From: Durusdinium trenchii
Taxonomy: Eukaryota; Sar; Dinophyceae; Suessiales; Symbiodiniaceae
Reading direction: 5' to 3'
Length of the DNA: 64,000 nt
Assembly (NCBI GenBank): GCA_963970005.1
Contig: CAXAMN010003558.1
Span: forward strand, 382,275-446,274
Shown: positions 52,346 through 63,110 of the stretch, piece after piece
Layout: each line of letters starts with the position of its first letter
Position numbering within the stretch: the stretch's first letter is position 1
Position numbers and translations under genes: made by a program
Notes under the pieces: generated by a model
What the model was told of the DNA's origin: nothing
The model's input: only the letters and a program-made list of their open reading frames with translations
Databases searched by the model: none

Positions 52346-52516
52346 TGTTAAGGAAACCTGAACAACTTCGGTCAGCAAGGCCACTTCTCAGGAGAAAACG
52401 AGGTGCATTGACGAGGTGCATCGGCGATTCTCTCGGGATCTAAGGTTTCGTGCCCCAGGGAGCAAAGTTAAAGGTCTCTTGCAGTAATGATTTATATCAT
52501 CAACGCCTGAACAAAC

Positions 52517-52683
52517 CTACCATACAGAAGTAAACGTCACACTGCACCAAAGCCACACGCTGCTCTTGCCGCTTTTCTTTGTTGTCACCTGCAACATGCA
52601 GCTGAAGAACATATGGTTGGTGATCAAAGTGCAGAGTAGCAATCAGGTTCAGTACAAACTTTGCATCAACGTAATCAACTGTC
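52517..52683 (-). CDS. Candidate exon, unknown protein
   Basis: After CATGGAAG the minus frame reads TVDYVDAKFVLNLIATLHFD, HQPYVLQLHVAGDNKEKRQE and QRVALVQCDVYFCM, then a GT donor (GGTAG then GTTTG). Strong coding appearance, family not recognised. It lies upstream of AAA+ copy 2. Confidence 0.55.
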
Positions 52684-53184
52684 CTTCCATGTCCTTCCAT
52701 TTACATCCTCATCAGCACTGATGTTGTCAAATCAGTCTGGTAGCAACGCCGGAGTGTGTTTTCCGTGGGTTATTTGCGTAATATCGTTCTGCATCCATTC
52801 AGCTCAACAAACTCGATCGCTGAACCAAACGAAACTGAGATGCACCCATTCGGTAGGGTAAGCAAAGCATCACCATCCCAATCCGATCATTTGCAGGTTT
52901 AGATAGGTTTCGGAGTTCAGAATGAATGGTGTTGGTTTTTGATATGTGTTGATGCTTCTTTCGCACTTATCAGCGGGGATACGCCTTGTTTGAGAATACC
53001 ACCAACATATACCAACATCATATATCAAGACCTTGAATCTCAAGCACCCACTTGCGAAAATAGCACAAGACCCCCCGGCCCCGGTCGCTGAGCATGATGC
53101 GTACAGTGTTATATCCACAATTTGAAGAAAACCCAAAGCACCGTCACATGCGAATGATTGAATACTGCATTCACGCATGTGAAC

Positions 53185-53375
53185 GCCGGCCGTGCGTCAT
53201 GCCGTGCGTCACGCACCTTCTTCACGGGCTGGGCGCCAGAAGCTTTCGCCGTCTGTGGCGAGGGCGGACCCCCGTCATCGGGACATGCGACGGGTGGGGC
53301 GAAACCGGCGAGGAGTTCGGCGTTGTTGTTGGGTGCTTTTGGGGTGGTGGTTGTTGGGAGCTGGGTCAAAAACAA
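53185..53375 (-). CDS. Candidate exon, Pro/Ala-rich
   Basis: The minus frame reads LPTTTTPKAPNNNAELLAGF, APPVACPDDGGPPSPQTAKA and SGAQPVKKVRDARHDARP. High GC and disordered composition. Unknown. Confidence 0.4.
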
Positions 53376-53637
53376 GCGTTTTCTTCCCAGGAAGATCATG
53401 GATCGTTATGAGGGACCAAACTCCATGAGAAATCTCCACTGTTACAACGCCTCCTCAACATTTCAAGGTGAAGCTTTTGGAGTTGAAGTTCTTCTGTGTT
53501 TTCGTTCGCCTAGCCGAAGGTTCTGAAGGTTCAACCAACATGTCACCAAAACGCCGCTGTAGCTCGCTACCCAGGTGAGCTACCGAGCTGAAGAGCTGTA
53601 GCAAGTGTCGACGTCACCCCGGGTCTTGACCATTGGG

Positions 53638-53740
53638 GAAGCTACTAGGAGCAAGGGCGCTACTAGGGGCTCCTGGCCTTACTACTAGGAGCAATTAGGG
53701 CATTGCTACTAGGAGCAAGGACGCTACTAGGTGCATTTTC
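53638..53740. repeat. Interspersed repeat A cluster
   Basis: GCTACTAGGAGCAAGGGCGC, TACTAGGGGCTCCTGGCCTT, ACTACTAGGAGCAATTAGGG, CATTGCTACTAGGAGCAAGG, ACGCTACTAGG in series. Confidence 0.8.
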
Positions 53741-54293
53741 ATAGAGAGCCCTCCCAAGAAAGACACCGTGGAAGGACAACAAATCCATTGACCCGGTTTG
53801 GGGATGTTATTAAACCACCAAACCACCTGAGTGACCTCTATGTTGGACCATGGAAAATGTCCTATTAAAACACCAGTCAAATGGGTTCTGGGAATGCACA
53901 TCCAATTGTAATTGCTCTGATGATTCTTATGCATCAAAGGGCCATGTACTCGCTGCCGGATGGGGCGGCTTCTGGCATGTATTGCGAATCTCAGACTGTT
54001 GCCACCGCTGCCACTTCTGATAGATCCGATTACCGCCACTTTTTTTGAATCCACAACCAACACAAACAGCAACAACAAGTAAACACATCTAAAGTATAGA
54101 TAGGCTGGCTACTCCCATCTGAAGATCGGCTGGCTATTTTTTTGGAATCATCATGGAAGTGGAAAACTGCCCTTTGGATCACCATTTTCACCTACGATCA
54201 GGTGGTTTTCTACCTGTGTGATTTAAGGAGTGTAGTGACCTTGGACACTGACAAACAAGTGTACCCACCTGCCACTCGACCATCACCGGGACC

Positions 54294-54325
54294 ACACACA
54301 CAAACACACACACACACACACACGA
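54294..54325. repeat. CA dinucleotide repeat
   Basis: CACACACAAACACACACACA and onward; simple microsatellite. Confidence 0.9.
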
Positions 54326-54714
54326 TGGCCATCACGGCATTGGCTGGACGATAGGACGAGAACAAGGAGAAGAAACATGTGAACTGTGTCATCCCGCTGT
54401 TCAAACGCTCCAATTTTAGATCAAACCTGCAGTAGTAACATGGCTAAACAAAATGCCGATGCAGGAGTCTTTGGATGATGACATCCAATTTCCAGGAACT
54501 TGAATTAAAATAACAAACTGCTTAAGCAAATCAAACAGGCAAGGGTTGCTGGGGCTGCTTCTCTGTTGAATTCAGCCAACCCCAAAAAATGCCAAGCAAC
54601 TGTTTAGCAGCTTAGCATAGTTTTGCATCATCAACTGTTATTTTTTACTATATAACTACAACTCTACAACGTCTTTGACTATAACTACAACGGCATACGT
54701 TTGTGCCCGTCATC

Positions 54715-54890
54715 TGTTCCACCCATTCCCGTCGTCCAAGCGCCCGAAACCAACAGTTCCCTGGGCACCCCCACGGAGGCTTTCCGGTAGCACCGGGCCG
54801 TCCGTCGTCCAACGGCGCCATCGGGGACGCCGCGGTGGTAGATGGTGCATTCTGCGCGGTGTGGGGGGAAGGTCCAGGTGCTGAGTGGTG
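54715..54890 (-). CDS. Weak candidate exon, GC-rich
   Basis: The minus strand encodes APSTTAASPMAPLDDGRPGA then TGKPPWGCPGNCWFRALGRR. The plus strand is also open, so strand and reality are uncertain. Confidence 0.25.
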
Positions 54891-55260
54891 AAGACTCGGA
54901 AGGTTTGGGAGGTCTTCAAGGGTCGGTCTTCAAGGGTCACACCATGTCACACCGATATCTGAGAGATTTGCCTGAGATCTGTGCCATGCCACAAGCACAG
55001 TGTCTGAAACCTTTGACACAAGTCATGGATTATTCCAGTTCCGACTGCCATACGACCATTCGGCCTTGGTTTGTAGATCAGGGAGACCCCCAACTAGTGG
55101 CTATAATTGATTTTTCCTTGGGGGGTCTCTCCATTCTAATGCACACCCAAGCAATGAATCTAGTACAACCTGATCCCCTGTTGTTCTCTGAAGTGGAAAC
55201 ATGTTCCATTCGTCTTTTTAGTGGAAACTCACCAGAAGAAGGTTAAGGATATCCACTGAC

Positions 55261-55374
55261 TGGGTAGGTAACAGCAAGCATTGCCTCGAAACCTCGCCTC
55301 TATCATAGTGCGCGAAGGCCGTGCAGCCCTTTCGGAGTTTGTTGCACTTGTCCGCGCAGTCATTCAATTGCATC
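55261..55374 (-). CDS. Candidate exon with PAN/apple-like Cys pattern
   Basis: After GTGACAG the minus frame reads MQLNDCADKCNKLRKGCTAF then AHYDRGEVSRQCLLLPT. The C-x3-C-x6-C-x-x-F followed by C-x-L is the core of PAN/apple domains. A GT donor lies after ACCCA. It suggests an extracellular adhesion or lectin-type protein encoded upstream of AAA+ copy 2. Confidence 0.5.
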
Positions 55375-55814
55375 CTGTCACAAACAGAAAAACATTGGAC
55401 GCGTACAGCAATTGTCTTCAAAGGTTTTGACCTTGTGGCCAATGAACTCTATAGTTTTGACATCCGAATGATGCCTTTATAATGAGATATTTACTGAATC
55501 AACCAATGTATACTGTGACACACTGAGCTCGATGCCCCGTGAGAGGCCGATCTCCGCTCATGCGGCGCTTCTTCTCCTCCGCTCGGACCGAACATTCCAA
55601 TATATTCCAATGAAGGAACGGGATTCGAATCGATTCGTGTTGTGTTTGGAAGAACCTCAAGTCATGGAAGGCCACTTGGAAGGCCCCCAAACACTGTGGT
55701 CAAACAGTCGGGGTTCTTCATTACAGTCGTTGCCAGGTGACTGGCCGGGTGCTTTCTCAAGGTGCTCACCGGCGTGGGCCGCCAATTCACTTCGTGCCTC
55801 CCGAGATCTTGAGA

Positions 55815-56330
55815 GTGCATTTCGACTGCGCAGGCTCGCAGAAACTGCTGGGTGCATTCCTCGACGCTCTCGTTAATAGTGGTGCCGTGCGCATGTTCGG
55901 ACTTGGTGATCACTTTCCGTGCTCAGTGACTCAGCGCAAGGGAAACCTCGTGTTTGGGCGGTCCGGAGTCGACTTGACTTTCGTGAGGAGCGGTGCAGGA
56001 GATCGGAGCGGTTTTACTTCGATGCGCCAATTGGTTGGCAAGCGCAGCGCTTTGGTGATGTTCCTCGGCTTACTCTGATGTATCTGGCGAGAGCTTTGTT
56101 TGGGCATCTGCGAAACGCAATCATTGGCAGGGCTGCGCGATGCGAATCTTGAAGCGCAAATTCCATGGCACGCTAAGCACTTTGTGAACCTCGAAGGGCA
56201 CATTTTGTGACAGTCACAGCACTTTGTGCACTTCGACCTACAGATGTTGTGGCAACCGCAGCACTTTGTGATACTTTGTGAACCTTGGTTTTGTGGCTTA
56301 ACGTACAGATTTCGTGGCGAGCACGGCAGT
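55815..56330. repeat. Dispersed repeat, third locus
   Basis: 55820-56010 resembles 2190-2440. 56050-56330 contains repeats of GCAGCACTTTGTGAACCTCG and CAGATTTCGTGGC type, the same plan as 2440-2760. The minus ORF 55931-56398 and plus ORFs are repeat translations. Confidence 0.65.
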
Positions 56331-56668
56331 TTCACTATCACACTATACGAATACCCAATACATCCCAATACCACTACCACTATAGCTACCACTGCCACAA
56401 GGACAAGAACATCGTCTTCTCACAAATCAAACGGGCGATCTTTTGAACCATGTTTGAACACGGTTCAGGGTCTCGTCAAGACATGCTTGGGCTCAGTGAA
56501 GGTGTTCGTGCAATCGCGTTGGCGCTCAGCGCTTCGAGGCCCGGCCACTTGGTGCGACAAGGTTGGACCCCCAAAGGCTTGGAGTATCTTGGAGTCCTCA
56601 GGTTTCATACATACGTCATTTCTGACGAAAGGGGGATGCGTTCTTACACCAGTAAACAATCAAAGTTT

Positions 56669-56795
56669 CAAGCCTTGAGCTGGCAAAAGTCTTCAGTGAT
56701 CTTGTTGGTGATGAAGAGTTCTGGTGGCTCATGTCTCGTGAGTAAATGTTCAAAAGTCGCCTCTGGCAAAAGCACTTGCACGCCACCATTCCACC
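56669..56795 (-). CDS. Candidate terminal exon
   Basis: After GCGTGCAAG the minus frame reads LLPEATFEHLLTRHEPPELF then ITNKITEDFCQLKA and stops at 56668-56670. Coding-like. It may end the gene whose exons lie at 57-63.9 kb. Confidence 0.45.
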
Positions 56796-56939
56796 TCCCG
56801 GAACGCCACCACTTCGATGACTCCGTCAACACCGGTGACATCCAATCGCTCTGGCCTGGATCCACATCGCTCTGGATCCATTGCAAAGCTTGAGGTCTTC
56901 AGAGGTGGTTTCTGTGCTGTGACAAGTGTCCGTTTGTAG

Positions 56940-57035
56940 AATGTTCTGGACCTCATGGCCTCATGGCGCTGGAATTGGCGGGTCCTTTCAATCCGAAGTC
57001 TGACGGATTCCAAAGCCAGAACGTCTTCAAAAGTG
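56940..57035 (-). CDS. Candidate exon, unknown protein
   Basis: After CATCAAG the minus frame reads GTFEDVLALESVRLRIERTR then QFQRHEAMR. Helical, charged, coding-like. Confidence 0.5.
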
Positions 57036-57317
57036 CCCTTGATGTATGTTTGACTATATTTTGACGGACCTCGATCCCTCAATCCATTCCACCATTCCAT
57101 TGACATTTGAGCACGCTCGGTCTCCTCGCAATAGCCACCTTTCGGCATGACCTCGTAGCGGTCCAAAGGATCACCCTGGCGATGCGAGCGGCGAGGAACA
57201 ATCCAAACAAAAACAGCTTCCTACCAGGTCCCCCAAGGGGTGGTGGTGAATGGACACCCCTTAACAGCTAAGCAGCTAAGGGGCTATAAATAGACACCCT
57301 GACAGGAGGGTCCTGGT

Positions 57318-57400
57318 AATTAGTAGCGTCCGCTCCGTTCGTAGTAAGGCCAGGAGCCCCGATCGTAGCGCCCTTGTTCCGTTCGTAGCAATGCCCTAAT
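57318..57400. repeat. Interspersed repeat A (reverse orientation)
   Basis: TAGCGTCCGCTCCGTTCGTAGT, AAGGCCAGGAGCCCCGATCG, TAGCGCCCTTGTTCCGTTCG, TAGCAATGCCCTAATTGCTCC: reverse complement of the 9.36 kb words. Confidence 0.75.
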
Positions 57401-57594
57401 TGCTCCAGTAGCTTGCTTGTTCATTATAAATCTTCCCACAACCCAAAAACTCCTAAACAAGTCCAAATATCTCAAGAACCAGGTCGCTGGTTCAAAAGAA
57501 CACCCCTCTGATAGTCTCTTCCTACCACCCCCGCGGTCGACCAGGTGTCTTTGATGGTCTTTGTTTTAGTTGTTTTCTGCAGCCCACCCAGGTT

Positions 57595-57690
57595 TTCTCC
57601 GGGCGAATGGCTGGAACGGACAGGTTCTGGGACTCAGTGGCTTCCGCCCAGCGAGTGCAGGATAGTGCAGGTCCGTGCGACACAAACAAA
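57595..57690 (-). CDS. Weak candidate exon
   Basis: The minus frame reads RTDLHYPALAGRKPLSPRTC then PFQPFARRKPGWAAEN. Basic and Pro-rich, unknown. Confidence 0.3.
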
Positions 57691-57883
57691 GACACAAACG
57701 GTCTGAATCTGAAGAGCGGCAGCCAAGAGGGAAGTCAAAGAAAAAAGAAAACCCACAGCCCACATGTGACCATTTGCGAGGAACACTTCCGCCATGCTTG
57801 TGGTTCTCAATGTTTTTCATTGTGTGGCTTTGCGTGTTGACTTCATCCTCCAAAGGCAAATAAATTCGAGAACGTCCCAAAAG

Positions 57884-57982
57884 ATATACCTGGATCTTCC
57901 AACTATGCCAAATTTATGCCTTTTGGCTGATTTTATGGATGAAAAGACAGAAATTTGTCACAGTTGGAAGATCCAGGTATAT
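57884..57982. repeat. 99-bp foldback with perfect 21-bp arms
   Basis: 57884-57904 (ATATACCTGGATCTTCCAACT) is the perfect reverse complement of 57962-57982. The loop holds ATGCC..., TTTTGGCTGATTTTATGG. It looks like a miniature inverted-repeat element between candidate exons. Confidence 0.8.
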
Positions 57983-58149
57983 AAGTTTGACTTCGTCTTT
58001 AATTCTACATGTTTCCTGACTTGTATGCAAACTTGCCTGGTATGAAGCAGCCTTGGGCAACTGCTCGGGCAAAGCACACAAAACACAGACCTGCAAAATC
58101 TCTTTGGAATGAACTCCGCTCCACAAAGAAAGAAACTCGCCAGGGACAC

Positions 58150-58215
58150 TTGCATGGTCTCTGCCATTTGAATCAAGGCATCATCCTGAATCTTCGGCAC
58201 AAAAGCTTTCACTGT
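58150..58215 (-). CDS. Exon, unknown protein (exact splice edges)
   Basis: 22 codons, TVKAFVPKIQDDALIQMAET then MQ. Acceptor CTGCCTCAG; donor GT (ATGCAA then GTGTCC). Coding phase 0 on both sides. Family not recognised. Confidence 0.6.
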
Positions 58216-58439
58216 CTGAGGCAGAAAACATGTGGTTGAAAGCTGCTCCACTGATAGGCTATCGCTACCGGTGCCAAAATCCTCTCCTCATTGCTATTTG
58301 ACTTCACTGCACAATCCTGTCAATAACTTGAATTATAGGCACTCCAGACTTGAAGGTTATACAATCCGGATTGAAGGTTCTGAAGCCTTACATATCGATG
58401 TTCAAGTTTCAACGGAACCACCCGCAGGAGTTCGATCTA

Positions 58440-58590
58440 TGCACCGTGAATGGCTTGGCTTGGCCCTTCACGAAGACACCCGCAAAGATATCCCCTAAAA
58501 ACGGCCGTGAAGAGATACGGCCGTTGATCCTCAAACGGAACGGCGCCAGTCTCAGACGCTTCGTCCGACTCCAATGTGAGACATGAGACG
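58440..58590 (-). CDS. Candidate exon, unknown protein
   Basis: The minus frame reads LESDEASETGAVPFEDQRPY then LFTAVFRGYLCGCLREGPSQ. Coding-like; edges not fixed. Confidence 0.5.
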
Positions 58591-58920
58591 AACGACTCCC
58601 GTTTCTGTGTCTGAAAAGCATCTGAGAAGAACACCGGGCACAAGCGACACATGTATACTGATGCATCTACTGATGCATCATATCTGTAATTCTATATATA
58701 TATATGTATTAATGTATCAGTTGAACATGCAAACAAAGCGGTTTAGATATGTTATGAACGCAGAAGCACACACCAGCTCTTGCAAAACAATCCAATGCTT
58801 GTTTGCGATCCGCTATGTAAAATCGTTAAGATTCGGCCAAAACAAAACTCAAGTCACAATACGCCATCAGCCCCCCTGTCACTTCAAGAACCACCAATTT
58901 GTTGCGTGGTTTTTCTGCGC

Positions 58921-58988
58921 CTGGTCCTCCTCAATGTCTTCACCAAGGATCTCCTCCAACTCCTCAGGAGCTATCGTTCGAGTCGAGT
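58921..58988 (-). CDS. Exon, acidic, unknown protein (GC donor)
   Basis: 68 bases, STRTIAPEELEEILGEDIEE then DQ. Acceptor CTTGTAG; donor GC (GACCAG then GCGCAG). Acidic helix. Same exon style as the AAA+ genes. Confidence 0.6.
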
Positions 58989-59631
58989 CTACAAGTTTGG
59001 AATCTACGGAATCGATTGCTACGTGATCCGTGTGGGCCAAAATAGCCCTTTGGCAAAAAGAAAAGGAACCGTTGGCAAAAGGGAAGAAGGGATCGACTGA
59101 TTGGGAAGCGTACTTCAAGGGCATCAACCGCATCCAAACAGCGCACCAACAAACAGTATCGACATCTCAAAAACAGGCAGTGCAAAGTGCACTCAGTGAT
59201 ACTACGTATATAAGTATATTGTATTGTAACTTGAACATGTAAGCAAAGGCTTTCAACACTATTCGGAAATCATCGTCGCCATGAGAAAAGAAACACTTGT
59301 ACCAGATTCATAGTCTCACAATGAATAGAAACCTCTTTTGAATTGAAGGGATGGTTGTATTTGTTTCTCAAACTTCCCCTGAATCATCCTGCCATATACA
59401 CGGTGCAGAAAAAGAAGGGCCTCCTCCTGGCTTGATCCATTTGATGTCTCCGGATATCTGAACATCAACTAACGGGAATCCGCCTGGTGTCCACATGTCG
59501 TTCAGTGTCCACCTGCGTGAGAACCGGTGCAAATTATATAAATTCAGTTCCCTTCCAACCCTTCCGTCTCCTCTTCATCTGTCTCTGTGGTCTCCATCAA
59601 AGAACCACCTCAAGCGGACGCATCTGGAAGC

Positions 59632-59829
59632 ATGTCCCAGATCAAGCTTGGGGGATTGGAAGCTCACGGCTCCAAGATCGTGCAGCAAAATGTTGCAGTA
59701 TATGAGCACGGACCAAAGGACCAAGGTCTTCATTACAGGTTGGAGGACTTTGGAGTGGTCTTTAAGGAATCTTCAAAGAGAAAACACACCAAAAAACAGA
59801 ATATACAAAGTCAAATAGGAATCAACTAA
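59632..59829 (+). CDS. Candidate plus-strand ORF
   Basis: ATG at 59632; MSQIKLGGLEAHGSKIVQQN, VAVYEHGPKDQGLHYRLEDF, GVVFKESSKRKHTKK, stop at 59829. Protein-like and better than the minus-strand reading, but opposite to its neighbours. It could be a small gene or a chance ORF. Confidence 0.35.
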   Translation: MSQIKLGGLEAHGSKIVQQNVAVYEHGPKDQGLHYRLEDFGVVFKESSKRKHTKKQNIQSQIGIN

Positions 59830-59989
59830 AGGATATCACATCCGCTATCAATTCAGAGAAAACATGTCCGAGGAGGACCAAAAACAAACCTAGGTATCCA
59901 AGAATACTACGTAGTTGGCGAGATGGTCATGTCATGATGGCAGCGAAGGATGTTTCAGATTTTGCATGCATTACTAGCTCTCCCCGGGC

Positions 59990-60250
59990 GCAGAAGGAAG
60001 AAGGCAAAGTACCAAACAAACTCTGAGATAGCAGTCCCACCAGGGTTCTGGAATACCATTTGGGTGTAGCTGGAAAACAGTAATTCGGGATATTCCCGGA
60101 TTATGCTTTCATTTGTACCATCAGGGTGTTGGAATGCATTTTGGTAAATTGCATTCATGTCATGTTGTTTCTCTGGGCCATCGCGTGATCTAGCAGTTTG
60201 CACATTGGAAAAAAGAATTGATCTTATTGATCTCAGACATGTCATGATTA
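59990..60250 (-). CDS. Candidate exon with a duplicated motif
   Basis: The minus frame reads AIYQNAFQHPDGTNESIIRE then YPELLFSSYTQMVFQNPGGT. YQNAFQHPDGT and YTQMVFQNPGGT are two diverged copies of one unit about 30 residues apart. Unknown family. Confidence 0.4.
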
Positions 60251-60878
60251 TGAGGTGTGCTTTACATTCCTGTGTTATTTTTTTGTGAGATTTGCCTTTT
60301 CCCAGTCTTGAAAATGCCAAAAAACAGTCTTGCTGAGATGTACTTTCTAGATTAGGCTTGGTGAGACTTGCTTTTTCCCCTTCCCTGGAAAAGCAACATG
60401 CATTTCATGATTACCAACTTGACCTGGGCAGCTGCATATCATTGACTGTACCGCATGTACTGCCACCGAACCCAATGATCACGAACTGAACCCCACACGA
60501 GCAGCTAAGAGAACTCGTCAACTACATGGGAGTCATGGCATTATTTAATGTTATTGTTTATATAGTGGTGTTGTTGCTGTTGCCGCTCAATACCTTTTTG
60601 TGTTTGTCTGTTGTTCATTCGTGCTGCTTTGTTGCTTCATCTTGCTGATTATTTCATGCTTATTTATGTCTTTTGGTCTTTGTATATCTATTTCAATTTC
60701 TGTCAATTGATTGATTACTTATCGCATTGTTCTTTTAGGCGTGGCTTTCCTTCTTCCTTTCTTTCTTGCCTTTCCCATTAGGGTCTGTTTGATCTCGACA
60801 ACTTCAAGATTGATCTGCTTGTTGACCCTCTTATATTACATTTACACACAGAGTGACAATGCGGGAACATCATGCCAA

Positions 60879-61145
60879 TTAGCTTCTTGAGGGCAGCCTA
60901 TCAGGGGAGCAAAGGTCATTGTGTAGCACTAACCAAAGGGCAGCCTTCAGAAGCGTGCGAGCATCAAAAGAATTGCCTTTCAGACTCCATTCCATTGTTT
61001 TCCAAACACGTGAGGTGTTCCACACCTCGCTCCCACATCCCTTGCAGCATGCCAAAGGACAATCACTTCTCATGACACCATCAAAAGTTTTGAAAGTGTT
61101 CAGTGCATGTTTACAGAATATAATCTCACATTTTGCACGAACTTC
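60879..61145 (-). CDS. Candidate exon/ORF with Cys cluster
   Basis: The minus frame reads LPEVRAKCEIIFCKHALNTF, KTFDGVMRSDCPLACCKGCG and EWSLKGNSFDARTLLKAALW. Clearly protein-like. The Cys pairs followed by a helix recall the N-terminus of transposase-derived (ISXO2-like) proteins common in dinoflagellates, but the match is loose. Open frame continues upstream to 61352 with poorer composition. Confidence 0.4.
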   Translation of the reverse strand, partial: EVRAKCEIIFCKHALNTFKTFDGVMRSDCPLACCKGCGSEVWNTSRVWKTMEWSLKGNSFDARTLLKAALWLVLHNDLCSPDRLPSRS

Positions 61146-61573
61146 GGGTAGTGTTGATGCACCTGGGACAGACTGGAGGGAAAGAACAAGAGAGGTCTTG
61201 TAGAACCTGTAAAACAGCACAAGTGGTAGACACGAAAAGCACCCGCGAGACGACAAGAATGAAGGCCCAAGACCGCAATGACGGCCTGAGAACAAATCCA
61301 GGAAGGCGTAGACTTTCGAGCAGGACGCCTGTCGCGGTAAAATTCTTAACATCCTTCACTGTTGATATCTATTGATGAATTTGCATCCAATCCTTCATCC
61401 CTAAAGCAAAATGATCTTGTTTCGAGACTGGCAAACGAGATCAAACGAGTACTTGAGGGACCAAGATTTCTTTGAACGACTATGTCATGTCAATCCCTTC
61501 ATCGCGACACCCTTTTCTTCTGCGAAAAAGAAAGCCACAGAAAGCACTGAGAACGCGCAAGCCTCTAACGTAC

Positions 61574-61658
61574 CAAGCACTTGAGATGTGACGAGCCTCA
61601 AGCTTCTGTTTGGATCCGGTCTTGGTATCGGTGACCTCGGCCATGCCAAGAACACGTT
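61574..61658 (-). CDS. Candidate exon, unknown protein
   Basis: The minus frame reads ERVLGMAEVTDTKTGSKQKL then EARHISSAW. Acceptor GGTCAG; donor GT (GCTTG then GTACGT). Confidence 0.5.
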
Positions 61659-62179
61659 CTGACCTACGTTCTGACCAAAACATGGGACACAACCAAAAAG
61701 GTCGACTCATGGCAATGGATGAGTCATCTCATGACTTTGATCCCTTGAACAAAACCTTTGAAAAACGACACCAAAAAAAAATCCAAAACATCTACTGTAC
61801 AAATACTTGTTAACTTCTGACGTCCACGTTTTGAGGAAGCAAGCCTCGAATTGTTTCACAACCGTGATTTTCTTAGTTGATGCGCCGTTCACTCCTGAAG
61901 AACTCCTGCTCGAGGCTGTGCAAAATGGAAGAATTGGGGTTGCAAAACCATGCACGGCCTATTTACCTTTTGCACGACCTGCCTCTCAAAAACTCCAGAC
62001 CATACTGGAACAACATGTTGCTAGATCTCCGATGGCCAAACATCTCAGTGGGCAATTCCTGATTGGACACCACCAAAACGACCCACCGCTTCCCACCCCT
62101 GCCTCTTGCAATCATCAACAAAAGAACACCACGGAGAAAGCAAGGCCAAACATGCCAAACATCATTAAACAAACTATCC

Positions 62180-62390
62180 TAATTCTCCAATCTGTGTCCT
62201 TATGGATATCTTCCAGGCTTTTCTTCCAATCTCACCCCTGTCCCGCCCTGCCTCGGCCAAGAGCTCGGCCAACTGTGTCCAACGACTGGCGTCACCCGCC
62301 GCGCGGGTCACCTGACCGAGTCGATAGCGTCGTCGACGGAGAGCGTCGAAACCCACCGGGTCAAACGGAGGTCGCTTTGAGAACATAGAT
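62180..62390 (-). CDS. Candidate exon, Arg-rich
   Basis: The minus frame reads PPFDPVGFDALRRRRYRLGQ then VTRAAGDASRWTQLAELLAE. High GC, coding-like, unknown. Confidence 0.45.
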
Positions 62391-62499
62391 TTGGACTTTG
62401 GTCCAATTTGGCCATCAAACCCTAAAACCATCCTAAACCCAACAACATGTGACCTGAGTTTGATGACCCCGATTTGCATCCAAGAAATGATCATATAGG

Positions 62500-62710
62500 C
62501 ATCAATAAAGCAGGTACCGACTTGTTCATATCAGAAAAGTAGTTACAATAGAACGTTGTCAAATCTGCTAGCCTTTGCCTTTCAGGAAGGCGCACAGAAT
62601 GCACTGAATTCAAATCAACTGGTGTGTTTAATCCAATCCAAACAACTACATACACGATATTTTGCCTGTCAGGAACAAGCTCTTTCCAAGTAGGGGCCTG
62701 CAAGTATTTA
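62500..62710 (-). CDS. Candidate exon, unknown protein
   Basis: The minus frame reads YLQAPTWKELVPDRQNIVYV, VVWIGLNTPVDLNSVHSVRL and PERQRLADLTTFYCNYFSDM. One of the more convincing anonymous exons. Edges not fixed. Confidence 0.5.
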
Positions 62711-62744
62711 CACAGTTTGGGCACGTGAGTGTTTGACTTGCTAG

Positions 62745-62880
62745 TATTTCCAGAACTGTGGGGCTGTATGCGTTAGTCTTGGAAGGCTTTGGGACACTCG
62801 ACTGATCGCCCGGAACGCCACGTGTTTTTCTGTAGCGGTGTAGCGGCTTTTTGTGACATCCCCCGGAACGCCACCCAGAA
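62745..62880 (-). CDS. Weak candidate exon
   Basis: The minus frame reads DVTKSRYTATEKHVAFRAIS; a second frame RYRKTRGVPGDQSSVPKPSK is equally open. The frame is undecided. Confidence 0.3.
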
Positions 62881-63009
62881 TCCGCCAGCAGACAAGCCAA
62901 AAGTAATCCACCACCGACGCAATAAGCAAGCCAAACCAGCAGCCTGTGAAAGCCCAAGGCCAAGAAACCACCTGTAAGACAGCCAAAGGGCAACTGTCCA
63001 GTCTGCCAA

Positions 63010-63110
63010 CGCGACTAGGGGCTCCTGGCCTTACTACGAGGAGCAAGAGGCTACTAGGGGCTCCTGGTCATACTACTAGGAGCAAGAAGCTACTAGGGGC
63101 TCCTGGAAAC
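63010..63110. repeat. Interspersed repeat A cluster
   Basis: CGACTAGGGGCTCCTGGCCTT, ACTACGAGGAGCAAGAGGCT, ACTAGGGGCTCCTGGTCATA, CTACTAGGAGCAAGAAGC; at least two and a half units. Confidence 0.8.
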
